This document shows positions 35,900 to 44,658 of a stretch of 64,000 bases of DNA, one piece after another. Source of the stretch: Mesorhizobium sp. J8 (lineage in GTDB: Bacteria; Pseudomonadota; Alphaproteobacteria; Rhizobiales; Rhizobiaceae). The stretch covers positions 6,012,001-6,076,000 of the forward strand of contig NZ_AP024109.1 of NCBI RefSeq assembly GCF_016591715.1, given 5' to 3'. Numbering within the stretch: the stretch's first letter is position 1; each line of letters opens with the position of its first letter. The translations under genes were made by a program, and so were the position numbers. The notes below the pieces were generated by a model. It did no database searches, was not told the DNA's origin, and saw only the letters and a program-made list of their open reading frames with translations.

Positions 35900-37741
35900 C
35901 TAAACTTCGGTGGTTTCCTTCTTGCGGCGCGGCGCCGCGGGCGGCGGCTCGATCGCCCCTGCCCTGACGCGCGCGGGTTTCAGCGCCGGCGAGCCGGAAT
36001 CCTTGACGATATTCAGCGAGCGCGGAAAAAACTGGTTGTTGTGCTGACCGCGCCCGATATTGACGATCGCGGTTTCGGGCAGACGCTTCTGCAGCATGGC
36101 CAGCACCCGCCGTAGCGTCGGGCCGTCGAACGCGTCGAGCGCTTCGTCGATGATCACCCATTTCGGCTTGCGCAAGGCGAGCCTGGCGAAAGCCAGCGCC
36201 CGTTGCTCGTCATCGCCGAGCTCGCGTTCCCACCGCCCGGGATGGTCAATGATGGTCGCCAGCCGATCGAGGCCGACCTCGCCAAGCACCGCCGCGATCT
36301 CGGCATCGCTGGCCGGGGCCTTGCCGTTCGGATGGTCGAGGACCTCGCGCAACGTGCCGGCCGGGAAATACGGCACGCGGGGCACGAAGATGGGAGTCTC
36401 GCCTGCAGGCAGGCCGATCCGGCCGCTCCCCCACGGCCACAGGCCGGCAATGGCGCGGAAGAACAATGTCTTGCCGGCGCCCGGCTCGCCGGTGATCATG
36501 ACGCGCTCTCCGGGGCGGATTTCGACATCCGTCTGGGCAAGCTTGGTGCAGCCTTCCGGCGAAGCCACTTCGAGCTTTTCGAAGGTCAGGCTGCCATTGG
36601 CGTTTTCGACGAACTGGATGCGCTTTTCCGTGTCGTGCAGCGCATCGGTCTCGGTGAGCGCGATCCGGAAATCGGCCACGCGCATCAGCGTCGCGCGCCA
36701 GTCGGCGATGCTGCCGATGTTGTTGATGAACCAGCGCAGCGACGAATGGACCTGGTTGAACGCGCCTACCGCCATCATCAATCCGCCGAACGAGATGTCG
36801 CCCGAGAAATACACCGGCGAAGCCACCAGGATGGGCGCCACGACCGTTATCCAGCCATAGGTGTCGGTCACCCAGGCCAGGTTGATCTGCGCGGTGAAGA
36901 TGCGCCGCATGGCGCCCAGCACCGTGCCGAGGTCGAGCTCCAGCCGGCGCCGGGCGTCGGGCTCGCCATGGTAAAGCGCGATCGCATCGACATTCTCGTT
37001 GACCCGCACCATGGAGGAGCGCAGTTCCGCTTCGCGGGTATAGCGCTCGCTGTTGAGGCCGATCAGCGGACGTCCGACCAGCCAGCTCAGCCAGGAGGCG
37101 ATGCCGGCATAGAAGAAGGCCGCCCAGACCATGTAGCCCGGTATCGCCAATGAATAGTCGCCGATGTGGAAGACGAAGCCGGAAGAAAGCTCCCACAGCA
37201 CGCCTATGAAGGAGACGAGCAGGATGAAGGACTGCAGCAGTCCGACGCCGAGATCCGTCGACAGATCCGACAAATGGGCCGCATCCTGCTGCATGCGCTG
37301 GTCGGGATTGACGCCGATGGCGCCGGCATTGGCAAGCCGGAAGGCCCGCGCCGGACGCATCCATTGATCGATCAGGTCGAGCGTCAGGGCCTCGCGCAAC
37401 CGCAACCGGATCATCTGGTTGAGCCAGGTCTGGCCGATATTGAGCACCAGAAGTCCGCCGGCGATCATCGCAAAGACCAGAAGCTGGTGTAGGAAATCCG
37501 CCATGTCGCGCCGGGCCAGCGCATCGTAGAAAGGCTGGTTCCAGCGGTTGAGCAGGACCTGTCCGATCGAGGTGGCGACGATGACCGCGACGATGCCGAT
37601 GGAGACCCACGCAAGTTGCCTGCGCACTGGCGAGGTTTTCAGCCCCAGCTTGATCGTCGCCATCTGGTCGGCGAGGCTGCTTGCCTCGACCGAGACGGCG
37701 GGTTTTTGCGGGCCCGGCTTTTTATCGGTCTGGTCGTCCAT
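35900..37741 (-). CDS. SbmA/BacA-like ABC transporter (fused permease and ATPase)
   Basis: 613 residues: about 40 cytoplasmic residues, six spans (about 45-330) of the ABC_membrane_2/SbmA-BacA type, and an ATPase domain. Walker A GEPGAGKT at 418-425 and the Walker-B-like WVIIDEALDAFD are present; the signature is the degenerate LGDDEQ rather than LSGGQ, as is usual for this YddA/ABCD-like family. Relatives take up peptides or export cobalamin and long-chain substrates; rhizobial BacA and BclA confer survival against legume NCR peptides. Whether this copy does so is not determined. Confidence 0.85.
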   Translation of the reverse strand: MDDQTDKKPGPQKPAVSVEASSLADQMATIKLGLKTSPVRRQLAWVSIGIVAVIVATSIGQVLLNRWNQPFYDALARRDMADFLHQLLVFAMIAGGLLVLNIGQTWLNQMIRLRLREALTLDLIDQWMRPARAFRLANAGAIGVNPDQRMQQDAAHLSDLSTDLGVGLLQSFILLVSFIGVLWELSSGFVFHIGDYSLAIPGYMVWAAFFYAGIASWLSWLVGRPLIGLNSERYTREAELRSSMVRVNENVDAIALYHGEPDARRRLELDLGTVLGAMRRIFTAQINLAWVTDTYGWITVVAPILVASPVYFSGDISFGGLMMAVGAFNQVHSSLRWFINNIGSIADWRATLMRVADFRIALTETDALHDTEKRIQFVENANGSLTFEKLEVASPEGCTKLAQTDVEIRPGERVMITGEPGAGKTLFFRAIAGLWPWGSGRIGLPAGETPIFVPRVPYFPAGTLREVLDHPNGKAPASDAEIAAVLGEVGLDRLATIIDHPGRWERELGDDEQRALAFARLALRKPKWVIIDEALDAFDGPTLRRVLAMLQKRLPETAIVNIGRGQHNNQFFPRSLNIVKDSGSPALKPARVRAGAIEPPPAAPRRKKETTEV

Positions 37742-37858
37742 GAAGGATATTCCTGGTTTCCGCCGCGGTCATCATTACCGCGCCGAGCGAAGCATGGTTG
37801 GATCGGGCACGTCTCAGATAGGGTGATGATCGCTGCGCGATGCAAGGCGCGGCGGCGA

Positions 37859-38635
37859 TCACGAACGCGTCACTTGGCCAGGCGCGCCGTCGCTCGCGTG
37901 CCGGCCAAGCCGCGTTGCCCCCTGTGGCGAGAAGACCGGAACGAAGACACGGCGAGAGGCGCGCTGCGCGACTGGCACGCCCTGATAGAGCCGTTTCTGT
38001 GCTTCGACGACGATCACGCCGGAAAAGATCGGCCAGAACCGCCGGCCAGCCTTCTCCAGCACATTGTGGAACCGCATCATGAAACGCCGCGGCGACGGCG
38101 GGAAGAACAGCGCATCGCTCCACGTCGCCGGCGTGAAGTTCGCCTCGCGCAGCAATTCGGTCAGTTGGCCGCGCGAGAACGGCCGGCCGTTGCCGAAGGG
38201 CGTGTGCTCGAAGCGCGCCCACACGCCGCGCCGGTTGGGCACGACGATGACCACCCTGCCCGCCGGCGACAGCACGCGCCAGATCTCGTTCAGCGTCTCG
38301 CGCGGATTTTCGGCATGTTCGAGCGAATGCACCAGGAGCACGCGGTCGATGCAGGAATCGACCAGCGGCAGTTCCTCGTCAAACACCAGTGCCGTCGCCG
38401 CCGGCCCGGTCGCCGGCCACACCACCGCGCCCTGCGTCGCCGGCATAAAGGCGAAGACACGCTCGGCATCGGTGCCGAAGCGCTCCAGCCATGGCAGCGT
38501 GTAGCCGAGGCCGACCAACCGCTCGTTGGGCACCGTTGCCCATATGGACGACAGCGCCATGGTGATCGAATGCTCGGCCAGTTGGCCGAGCGTGGACGAG
38601 TAGAAGGAGCGCAGATCGACGATATCCGAATGCAT
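37859..38635 (-). CDS. Class I SAM-dependent methyltransferase
   Basis: 258 residues from MHSDIVDLRSF at 38635. The motif order is LVGLGYTLPWLERFG, then LVDSCIDRVLLVHSLEHAENPRETLNEIWRVLSPAGRVVIVVPNRR-type blocks of a Methyltransf_11 domain; the opening DLRSFYSSTLGQLAE is specific to an alphaproteobacterial group. Substrate unknown. Divergent from gloB, a pairing seen repeatedly in Rhizobiales. Confidence 0.82.
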   Translation of the reverse strand: MHSDIVDLRSFYSSTLGQLAEHSITMALSSIWATVPNERLVGLGYTLPWLERFGTDAERVFAFMPATQGAVVWPATGPAATALVFDEELPLVDSCIDRVLLVHSLEHAENPRETLNEIWRVLSPAGRVVIVVPNRRGVWARFEHTPFGNGRPFSRGQLTELLREANFTPATWSDALFFPPSPRRFMMRFHNVLEKAGRRFWPIFSGVIVVEAQKRLYQGVPVAQRASRRVFVPVFSPQGATRLGRHASDGAPGQVTRS

Positions 38636-38769
38636 GCGCGGGACGGTAGCCGTGAAGCCAGCCAAGTTCAACAAAGGCGGCCGGCTCAACGAACGCGCCA
38701 GTCTCGACAAACCTGGATGACATCGGCACGCGTCCGCCCTATGTCTGCGACGACAAAGGGAGACATGCG

Positions 38770-39537
38770 ATGCCGGTCGAAATCGAGCAGTTCATGTGCC
38801 GCACCGACAATTTCGGCGTGCTGGTCCACGATCCGAAGAGCGGTGAGACGGCGATCGTCGACGCGCCGGAAGAGGCGCCGATCCTGGCGGCGATCAAGCG
38901 CACAGGCTGGACGCCGACATTGATCCTCACCACGCATCATCATGCCGACCATGTCGAAGCCAATCTGGCGCTGAAGGAGCGCTTCAAACTGCGCATCGTC
39001 GGCCCGGAGGCCGAGAAGGCGAAGATTCCCGGCATCGACGATACGGTGAAACAGGGCTCGGTCGTGCGCCTTGGCGAGGAAAGGATCGAGGTCATCGAGA
39101 CGCCCGGCCATACCGCCGGCCATGTCTCCTATTATTTGCCGGCCTCCAAGGTGGCCTTCACCGCCGACACGCTGTTTGCGCTGGGTTGCGGCCGGCTGTT
39201 CGAATGCAAACCGCCGGTCATGTATGAGTCGCTGAAGAAGCTGGCGGCGCTGCCGGCGCAAACCACCATCTATTGCGGCCACGAATACACCTTGGCCAAT
39301 GCCCGTTTCGCCGTGACGGTCGATCCGAGCAATCCGGCGCTGAAGCAGCGCGCGGCAAGGATCGAGGCGCTGCGCGCGGACAACAAGCCGACGCTGCCGA
39401 CCACCATCGGCGAGGAATTGTCGACCAACCCGTTCCTGCGCTGGCACGACCCGGCGATCCGCAAGCATCTCGGCATGGAGAAAGCCTCGGATGCCGAAGT
39501 TTTCGCCGAAATCCGCAAGCGCAAGGATAATTTCTGA
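38770..39537 (+). CDS. gloB: Hydroxyacylglutathione hydrolase (glyoxalase II)
   Basis: 255 residues. Metallo-beta-lactamase fold with THHHADH at 55-61 (metal ligands H56, H58, D60, H61), the third His in PGHTAGH, and the C-terminal substrate domain with KCGHEYT-like YCGHEYTLANA. It hydrolyses S-lactoylglutathione to lactate and glutathione, completing methylglyoxal detoxification in the cytoplasm. Followed by a type B repeat and the cupin gene. Confidence 0.93.
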   Translation: MPVEIEQFMCRTDNFGVLVHDPKSGETAIVDAPEEAPILAAIKRTGWTPTLILTTHHHADHVEANLALKERFKLRIVGPEAEKAKIPGIDDTVKQGSVVRLGEERIEVIETPGHTAGHVSYYLPASKVAFTADTLFALGCGRLFECKPPVMYESLKKLAALPAQTTIYCGHEYTLANARFAVTVDPSNPALKQRAARIEALRADNKPTLPTTIGEELSTNPFLRWHDPAIRKHLGMEKASDAEVFAEIRKRKDNF

Positions 39538-39539
39538 TG

Positions 39540-39595
39540 CCTGCCCCCAAAACCGCGCAGCGATTTTTGGGATAACGACATCGATCAAGACAAAG
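39540..39595. repeat. Third copy of palindromic repeat type B
   Basis: Diverged copy of the element at 10864-10977: CCCAAAA (39546-39552) and TTTTGGG (39565-39571) form the stem, and the tail ATAACGACATCGATCAAGAC matches the unit end. Compared with the argH copies the stem's fifth base pair has changed from G-C to A-T on both sides. Confidence 0.65.
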
Positions 39596-39596
39596 A

Positions 39597-40031
39597 ATGC
39601 GAATGACCGCCAGCGCCGCCGAGATCATCGCAATGCTGGGCTTGAAGCCGCATCCCGAGGGCGGCTGGTATGCCGAGACGTTTCGGGACGCCGCGGGCGG
39701 CCCGCGCGGCCATTCGACGGCGATCTATTTCCTGCTCGAGCAGGGCCAGCTTTCGGCCTGGCACCGGGTCAAGGACGCCACCGAGGTCTGGCATTTCTAC
39801 GCGGGCGCGCCGCTGGCGCTGTCGATGCACGGGGAAGGCGCGGGCGCCGTCATCGAGCAGGTGCTTGGCACGGCTCTTGCCGCGGGCGAGCGGCCGCAGA
39901 TCGTGGTGCCGGCCGGCTGGTGGCAATCGGCGCGCAGCTTAGGCGAATGGACCCTGGTCGGCTGCACCGTGGCGCCGGGCTTCGATTTTGCCGCCTTCGA
40001 ACTGGCCGAGCCGGGCTGGCAGCCGGTCTAG
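39597..40031 (+). CDS. DUF985 cupin-family protein
   Basis: 144 residues. It starts SAAEIIAMLGLKPHPEGGWYAETFRD, the DUF985 consensus, and carries the cupin strand residues YFLLEQGQLSAWHRVKDATEVWHFY and VPAGWWQSARSL. These proteins bind a sugar-like ligand in a beta-barrel; no enzyme activity is established. A second ATG at 39603 is an alternative start. The stop overlaps the convergent YhhN gene by 4 bases. Confidence 0.85.
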   Translation: MRMTASAAEIIAMLGLKPHPEGGWYAETFRDAAGGPRGHSTAIYFLLEQGQLSAWHRVKDATEVWHFYAGAPLALSMHGEGAGAVIEQVLGTALAAGERPQIVVPAGWWQSARSLGEWTLVGCTVAPGFDFAAFELAEPGWQPV

Positions 40032-40699
40032 GCGAGTAGAAATCCCAGCGTGATGGCCAACTGGGCCGCGTAATAAAGGACCCAGACCGCGTAACGCATC
40101 CACACGCGGCGCGGTGAAATCGCCGCGAGCAGGAAGCGCTCGGCCGCCAGCAGCCCGTCCGAGGCGATGAACAGCACCGCGCCGGCAATGACCCAAGCCT
40201 TGTCCGTGGTGAGCGCCGAAATACCCATGGCGAGGATCGCCGCGACATAGACGGCGACCGGGATGCGCAGCTGCGGACCGACGCGGCGCCACAGCGCGGC
40301 AAGCATGGCAATGCTGAATGCGGCCATGGCCAGGGCGGTCGCGCCCCGCCAGGATTGGGCGCTCAACAGTTGGAGCCCGCCGCCCGCCTGCGCGAACAGC
40401 GCGACATAGGCGATGTGGCCGGCGAGAAAGCTCGTCAGCCCGCCAAGAAAAGCCTTTTCGCCGTCGCGCGACAGGAAGGCGTCGCCGGCGGCGCTCAATC
40501 CCAGCGCTGCGACGAGCAGCAGCGGACCGCCCTGCATGGCGGCAAGCACGGCCAGCAAAGCCACGGCAAGCGTCTTTGCCGCCGTGCGCGTCCATTTCGG
40601 CGGCATGTCGAGCGCAAAGAGGTAGATCACGGTCGCGACGAACGAGAACAAAAGCGTCGCGTTGGCGTTGGCCTCGATGCCGCCAGGGAACGGCATCAT
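40028..40699 (-). CDS. YhhN/TMEM86-type lysoplasmalogenase family membrane protein
   Basis: 223 residues starting at 40699; about eight membrane spans. The family signature GDAFLSRDGEKAFLGGLTSFLAGHIAYV-type block (two acidic residues in GD and SD) sits at about 68-95, and the last part has ASDGLLAAERF. Mammalian members hydrolyse lysoplasmalogen, but bacterial substrates are unclear. The start codon overlaps the stop of the YddG-like gene (ATGA), so the two form an operon. Confidence 0.85.
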   Translation of the reverse strand: MMPFPGGIEANANATLLFSFVATVIYLFALDMPPKWTRTAAKTLAVALLAVLAAMQGGPLLLVAALGLSAAGDAFLSRDGEKAFLGGLTSFLAGHIAYVALFAQAGGGLQLLSAQSWRGATALAMAAFSIAMLAALWRRVGPQLRIPVAVYVAAILAMGISALTTDKAWVIAGAVLFIASDGLLAAERFLLAAISPRRVWMRYAVWVLYYAAQLAITLGFLLA

Positions 40700-41583
40700 G
40701 CGTTGACCTCTTTTGCGGCCGGCTTGCGCATCAGCAGCGACTTCGCCGCGAGCGCGGCGCCGCCGGTGATAAGCACGCAGGCCGCCAAAATGCGCAGCGA
40801 CGGCTCGGCGACGCCGGCGGCGATCAGCACCAGCGTCGACAACAGCGGCGCCGCATAGCTCGCGGCGCCCAGCACCTGGATGTTGCCGCGCTTGACGCCG
40901 ATGTCCCAGGCGTAGAAGGCCGCGCCGACCGGCATCAGGCCAAGTCCGATGACGGCAAGCCACTGTCCAGGGCCGTCCGGCAGCACCGTCTTCTCAAGCA
41001 GAAGATGGCAGATCAGCGACAACACTGACGTCGCCGCGCAGAACCAGGTGACGATCGAGGTCGGCACCGACGGGAAACGCCGTGACAGAAGCGAATAGGA
41101 AGACCACAGCAGCGCGCACACGGCGGCCATCGCATAGCCGAAGGCATAGCGCGCATCGAAAGCCAGACCACCGCCCTTGGTGACGATCATGACGGTGCCG
41201 GCGAGGCCGAGCAGCACGCCGACGACATGGTTCCAGGCGAGCCGCTCTCCCGGCATCAGAGCCGAGCCGAGCACGATCAGCAGCGGCCACAGATAGGCGA
41301 TCAGGCTCGCCTCGACCGCCGGCGCATTGCGCAGCGCCGTGAAGTAGAAGAAGTGGTAGCCGAACAGGCCGGCTATGCCGATCACCCAGACCTGGCCAGG
41401 GATCTTCTGGCTTTTGTCGGCGGCCGGCATCACCAGACGCGCCGCCAGCCCGACGCAGGTGCCGATGGCGAAGGTAATGGCCGACAGCAGGAACGGCGGC
41501 ACCTGCCCCGAGGCGTCGGTGAGCAGCGCCAGCAACGCCCACATGGCGACCGCCGAAAACCCGATCAGTGTTGCGCGCCCCAT
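40696..41583 (-). CDS. YddG-like DMT exporter (aromatic amino acid type)
   Basis: 295 residues, ten spans in two EamA repeats. GLFGYHFFYFTALRNAPAVEASLIAYLWPLLIVL is typical of YddG, which exports aromatic amino acids and methyl viologen; substrate is inferred. First gene of the pair with the YhhN protein, separated by 33 bases from the stop of the DUF3108 gene upstream. Confidence 0.83.
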   Translation of the reverse strand: MGRATLIGFSAVAMWALLALLTDASGQVPPFLLSAITFAIGTCVGLAARLVMPAADKSQKIPGQVWVIGIAGLFGYHFFYFTALRNAPAVEASLIAYLWPLLIVLGSALMPGERLAWNHVVGVLLGLAGTVMIVTKGGGLAFDARYAFGYAMAAVCALLWSSYSLLSRRFPSVPTSIVTWFCAATSVLSLICHLLLEKTVLPDGPGQWLAVIGLGLMPVGAAFYAWDIGVKRGNIQVLGAASYAAPLLSTLVLIAAGVAEPSLRILAACVLITGGAALAAKSLLMRKPAAKEVNA

Positions 41584-41616
41584 AGCTCCCCCCGCCGGCG
41601 CGCGGCGGCGCCTGAT

Positions 41617-42408
41617 CTAATTTACCGCTTCGAATCTTCCGGCGCTGATGGTCAGCGGACCGATCTGGGTCCCGACCGTGGCGCGGATCGGCGCATATAC
41701 GCCGGATTGGCCGACCGGCGCAAACGTCACCAGCATGCGGCTCTTGTTCTTGAGGAAGTTCAGCGCCTTGCGGCCCTTGCGGTAGCCCGCCACCGGCTCG
41801 AAGCCCATCTTGCAGGTCACCGTGTCACCCTTGTAGCCGGGTACCGAAATCGACCCCTTGGAGGCATAGGTCAAGGTCAGATCGGCGCGCATTTCGCCGT
41901 CATAGAACTTGACCGTGCGTCCGCAGACCTTGTCCAGGCTGTCGGCATGGATGACGGTAGCGGCCATCGGATCGAGCACCGATTTCAGGTCTCCGCTGCC
42001 GATCGGCACCCAGCTCTTCGGATCGCGCTTGCCCGGAGCGGGAACGACTTGCGTGGAGGTGACCGCCCCGTTGCTGAAGCGTATGTCGACCATCGAGGCC
42101 TTCTTGCCGGACGTATAGTCGGCCCTGAACACCTGCGGGATCATCCGCTTGTCGGAAATGGTGCCTTTCGATGAAATCGTGCCTTTCGTGTCGTCGAACA
42201 GCCTGCCGAGCCCGGCGGCGGAGACCGTGCCGTTGATGGCATAGGTATCGCCCTCGTAGCGGCTGGAAAAGGTCGCCCTGGCGATCGAAAGGCCGAGATA
42301 GGACACCGTGTATTCGCCCTTGAAGGATTGCGGGGCGGTGGCGGCGAAGCTTGCTGCCGGCGCGGCAAGGGCAAGCAGGGCGGCGAATGCGTGAGACGGA
42401 CGGAACAT
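41617..42408 (-). CDS. DUF3108 family exported protein
   Basis: 263 residues from MFRPSHAFAALLA at 42408. Signal peptide about 1-22 (AASFAA). The mature part is beta-rich: FKGEYTVSYLGLSIARATFSS, and YEGDTYAINGTVSAAGL, the usual DUF3108 N-terminus, with the lone pair of Cys in KVCGRTVKF and VTCKMGF probably forming a disulfide. Family function unknown; periplasmic. Divergent from rpmB, a common rhizobial arrangement. Confidence 0.82.
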   Translation of the reverse strand: MFRPSHAFAALLALAAPAASFAATAPQSFKGEYTVSYLGLSIARATFSSRYEGDTYAINGTVSAAGLGRLFDDTKGTISSKGTISDKRMIPQVFRADYTSGKKASMVDIRFSNGAVTSTQVVPAPGKRDPKSWVPIGSGDLKSVLDPMAATVIHADSLDKVCGRTVKFYDGEMRADLTLTYASKGSISVPGYKGDTVTCKMGFEPVAGYRKGRKALNFLKNKSRMLVTFAPVGQSGVYAPIRATVGTQIGPLTISAGRFEAVN

Positions 42409-42665
42409 GGCAGCTGGCAAATCCCTGGCGGTTCGGCCGGAACACAGCGGCTCCAGCCTGGCATTTCCCTTCGCGAAGGGCTTATAGTTTAAAATCCGAC
42501 CTTTATATGGAGCGCGACTGGCGGCCGGCGACGTGCCGGAGCTTGACGCAATGGCGAAATGCCACTATGGAACGCCAACTTTTCCAAAGGCCGCCTGACC
42601 GAGACCGCGCGCCGCCTGGCGCGGGCAGAATGGTTTGGCAGGTTTAGAAACTGAAGGTTAGACAA

Positions 42666-42962
42666 ATGTCCCGCACCTGCGAACTCACTGCCAAGGCAGT
42701 CCAGACCGGCAACAATGTGAGCCACGCCAACAACAAGACCAAGCGTCGCTTCCTGCCGAACCTGGTCAATGTGACGCTGATTTCCGAAGCGCTGAACCAG
42801 AACGTTCGCCTGCGCATCTCGGCCAACGCGCTGCGTTCGGTCGAGCACCGCGGCGGCCTCGACGCCTTCCTGGTCAAGGCCGACGTCAAGGAACTGTCGC
42901 AGCGTGCTCGCCTGCTGAAGAAGCAGATCGCCAAGAAGCTTGCCGAGCAGTCGGCCGCTTAA
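42666..42962 (+). CDS. rpmB: 50S ribosomal protein L28
   Basis: 98 residues. [32 protein letters not shown] is the L28 start and [33 protein letters not shown] segment the core; C-terminal extension is the alphaproteobacterial type. No zinc-binding Cys pair beyond C5, so the C-minus form. Monocistronic, followed by a hairpin. Confidence 0.97.
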   Translation: MSRTCELTAKAVQTGNNVSHANNKTKRRFLPNLVNVTLISEALNQNVRLRISANALRSVEHRGGLDAFLVKADVKELSQRARLLKKQIAKKLAEQSAA

Positions 42963-42991
42963 AGCAGCTATCAGGCGGGGGACGACCGCCT

Positions 42992-43016
42992 CGAGCACCG
43001 GCCAAGCCGGTGCTCG
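42992..43016 (+). terminator. Hairpin downstream of rpmB
   Basis: Perfect 11-bp stem (42992-43002 with 43006-43016) around CAA, 29 bases after the rpmB stop. There is no U-run (GCTTATG follows), so termination would be weak or rho-assisted; it also separates rpmB from the riboswitch-controlled gene. Confidence 0.55.
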
Positions 43017-43047
43017 GCTTATGAGCGAGCGTCGGCATGACGCTCCG

Positions 43048-43077
43048 CTGGTTCCATTACCCAGGATAAAAAAATGA
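43048..43077 (+). ncRNA. Candidate preQ1-I riboswitch overlapping the transporter start codon
   Basis: P1 stem CTGG (43048-43051) / CCAG (43061-43064) encloses TTCCATTAC, and an A-rich tail (ATAAAAAAA) follows, as in preQ1-I aptamers. The loop bases CATT (43055-43058) are exactly complementary to AATG (43073-43076), giving an H-type pseudoknot that includes the ATG at 43074. The Shine-Dalgarno AGGA (43063-43066) overlaps the 3' P1 strand. The gene behind it is a queuosine-precursor transporter of the family known to carry this switch in proteobacteria. Confidence 0.65.
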
Positions 43078-43760
43078 GCTTCCTGACGCGATATCTGCCC
43101 TTCGTGGCCGCCATGGCGCTCGTCGTCGTGGCCTCCAACATCCTCGTGCAGTTCCCGATGCAGGGCGAGATCGGCGGCCTGTCGCTCGCCGACCTGCTCA
43201 CCTGGGGCGCCTTCACCTATCCCTTCTCCTTCCTGGTCACCGACCTCGCCAACCGCCGCTACGGCCCGGCCGTGGCGCGCAAGGTGGTGTTCGTCGGCTT
43301 CATGACCGCGGTGACCTGCTCGATCCTGATCCCGCCCTTCCTGTTCCGTCATGGCCTGATCGAGTTCGAGACCGCCGCCGACAGGCTGGTGCGCATTGCT
43401 GCCGCTTCGGGTGCTGCCTTCCTGACCGCGCAGCTGCTCGACGTCACCGTGTTCAACCGTCTGCGCCGGCAGAGCTGGTGGCGCGCGCCGATCGTCGGCA
43501 CGCTGGTCGGCTCGGTGTTCGACACCGTCGTCTTCTTCGGCGTTGCCTTCTCCGCCGCCTTCGCCTTTGCCGGCCCCAATGACAGCTTCGCGCTGCAGAC
43601 GGCGCCGCTGATGGGAGTGCTGCCGGTCGAGACGATGCGCTGGGTGTCCTGGGCGCTTGGCGACCTTTCGGTGAAGCTCATCATCGCCGTGGTGGCGCTG
43701 ATCCCCTATCGGCTGCTCGCAGCGCGCTGGAGCCAGCCGGCGGTCGCGGCCGGAGCATGA
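43074..43760 (+). CDS. Queuosine-precursor (preQ0/preQ1) transporter, YhhQ/VUT family
   Basis: 228 residues, six membrane spans. VVASNILVQFPM near the start and DLANRRYGPAVARKVVFVGF, with the SPLTFLITDL-like FPFSFLVTDLANRRYG block, mark the vitamin-uptake/VUT family (COG1738, YhhQ). It imports a queuosine precursor used for tRNA wobble modification. The start codon lies within a candidate preQ1-I pseudoknot. The stop is inside repeat type D. Confidence 0.88.
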   Translation: MSFLTRYLPFVAAMALVVVASNILVQFPMQGEIGGLSLADLLTWGAFTYPFSFLVTDLANRRYGPAVARKVVFVGFMTAVTCSILIPPFLFRHGLIEFETAADRLVRIAAASGAAFLTAQLLDVTVFNRLRRQSWWRAPIVGTLVGSVFDTVVFFGVAFSAAFAFAGPNDSFALQTAPLMGVLPVETMRWVSWALGDLSVKLIIAVVALIPYRLLAARWSQPAVAAGA

Positions 43761-43802
43761 TTCCAGGAAGCGGGAACCGGTTTTCGGAAAAGATCATGCT
43801 CC
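43752..43802. repeat. Palindromic intergenic repeat (type D)
   Basis: GGAGCATGAT (43752-43761) and ATCATGCTCC (43793-43802) flank a core with GGGAACCGGTTTTCGG. It overlaps the end of the transporter gene, supplying its stop codon, and a partial second copy (GAGCATGATTCCAAG) begins at 43816. It belongs to a repeat type frequent between rhizobial genes. Confidence 0.65.
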
Positions 43803-43842
43803 AGGCAAAACGAGAGAGCATGATTCCAAGTGTAATCAGCTC

Positions 43843-44517
43843 ATGATTCCCTGGGTCCAGCTTGATTCTGCCCGCACGCCCGATGGCGGCCAGGAGTTGC
43901 GCCTGAAGCAACGCGGCACCGAATTCTCGATCATGCTCGGCGCCAACGAATTGATGAACAGCCGCCTCAGCGGCTCCGAGGAGGCTCTCGCCAAGCTTTC
44001 CTGCGAGCGGATCGCCGGGCGCAAGGGGCCGAGGCTCCTCATCGGCGGGCTCGGTATGGGCTTCACCTTGCGCGCCGCTCTCGCAGCGCTCGATCCCGAC
44101 GCCGCCGTCACCGTCGCCGAACTCATCCCCGCGGTCATCGTCTGGGCGCACGGCCCGATGGCGAAAATCTTCGACGGCTGCCTCGACGACCCCCGCGTCA
44201 CCATTCGCGAGGCAGATGTCGGCCAGCTGATTAGGGCGCAGAAGGCCGCCTGGGACGCCATCCTGCTCGACGTCGACAATGGCCCCGAAGGCATCGTCTA
44301 CAAGGGCAATGACGCGCTCTATGGCGCGCCCGGCCTGGCGGCGGCGCGCGCCGCCTTGACGCCCGGCGGCGTTCTGGCGGTCTGGTCGCAAGGGCCGGAC
44401 AGCGGCTTCACCCGTCGGCTGAAGCAGGCCGGTTTCGCGGTCGAGGAGATCAATACGCGGGCCAACGGCAAGCGCGGCGCCCGCCACGTCATCTGGATTG
44501 CGACCAACCGCCCCTGA
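43843..44517 (+). CDS. Spermidine-synthase-fold (methyltransferase-like) protein
   Basis: 224 residues. LLIGGLGMGFTLRAALAALDP is the glycine-rich SAM/dcSAM loop and AELIPAVIVWA the acidic strand of the spermine/spermidine synthase superfamily, but the polyamine-binding catalytic Asp of true SpeE enzymes (GGGDG motif) is not evident: the loop reads GGLGMG. Probable role as a SAM-dependent transferase of unknown substrate. Confidence 0.75.
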   Translation: MIPWVQLDSARTPDGGQELRLKQRGTEFSIMLGANELMNSRLSGSEEALAKLSCERIAGRKGPRLLIGGLGMGFTLRAALAALDPDAAVTVAELIPAVIVWAHGPMAKIFDGCLDDPRVTIREADVGQLIRAQKAAWDAILLDVDNGPEGIVYKGNDALYGAPGLAAARAALTPGGVLAVWSQGPDSGFTRRLKQAGFAVEEINTRANGKRGARHVIWIATNRP

Positions 44518-44587
44518 CGCATTCGGCCACGGTCGCGGCGGCTTTACGCTTTGTTACGCCCGATGATGCAGGATCGCGAAAATCTCC

Positions 44588-44641
44588 AGAGCGGTTCGTC
44601 GTTTCACGGAAACGGCCAACCACTTTTCCTGGAATTGCTCT
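44588..44641. repeat. Palindromic intergenic repeat (type A-related)
   Basis: AGAGC (44588-44592) / GCTCT (44637-44641) ends with an imperfect inner dyad (GCGGTT...AACCAC) and CCTGGAATTGCTC, shared with the element at 8669-8712. Sits in the 141-base gap before the GT-C gene. Confidence 0.5.
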
Positions 44642-44658
44642 AAGGCATTGCGGCCAGC

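Noticed and set aside
37742..37858. Promoter or operator before the BacA-like gene
   Set aside because: No convincing -35/-10 or palindrome was visible in this 117-base gap.
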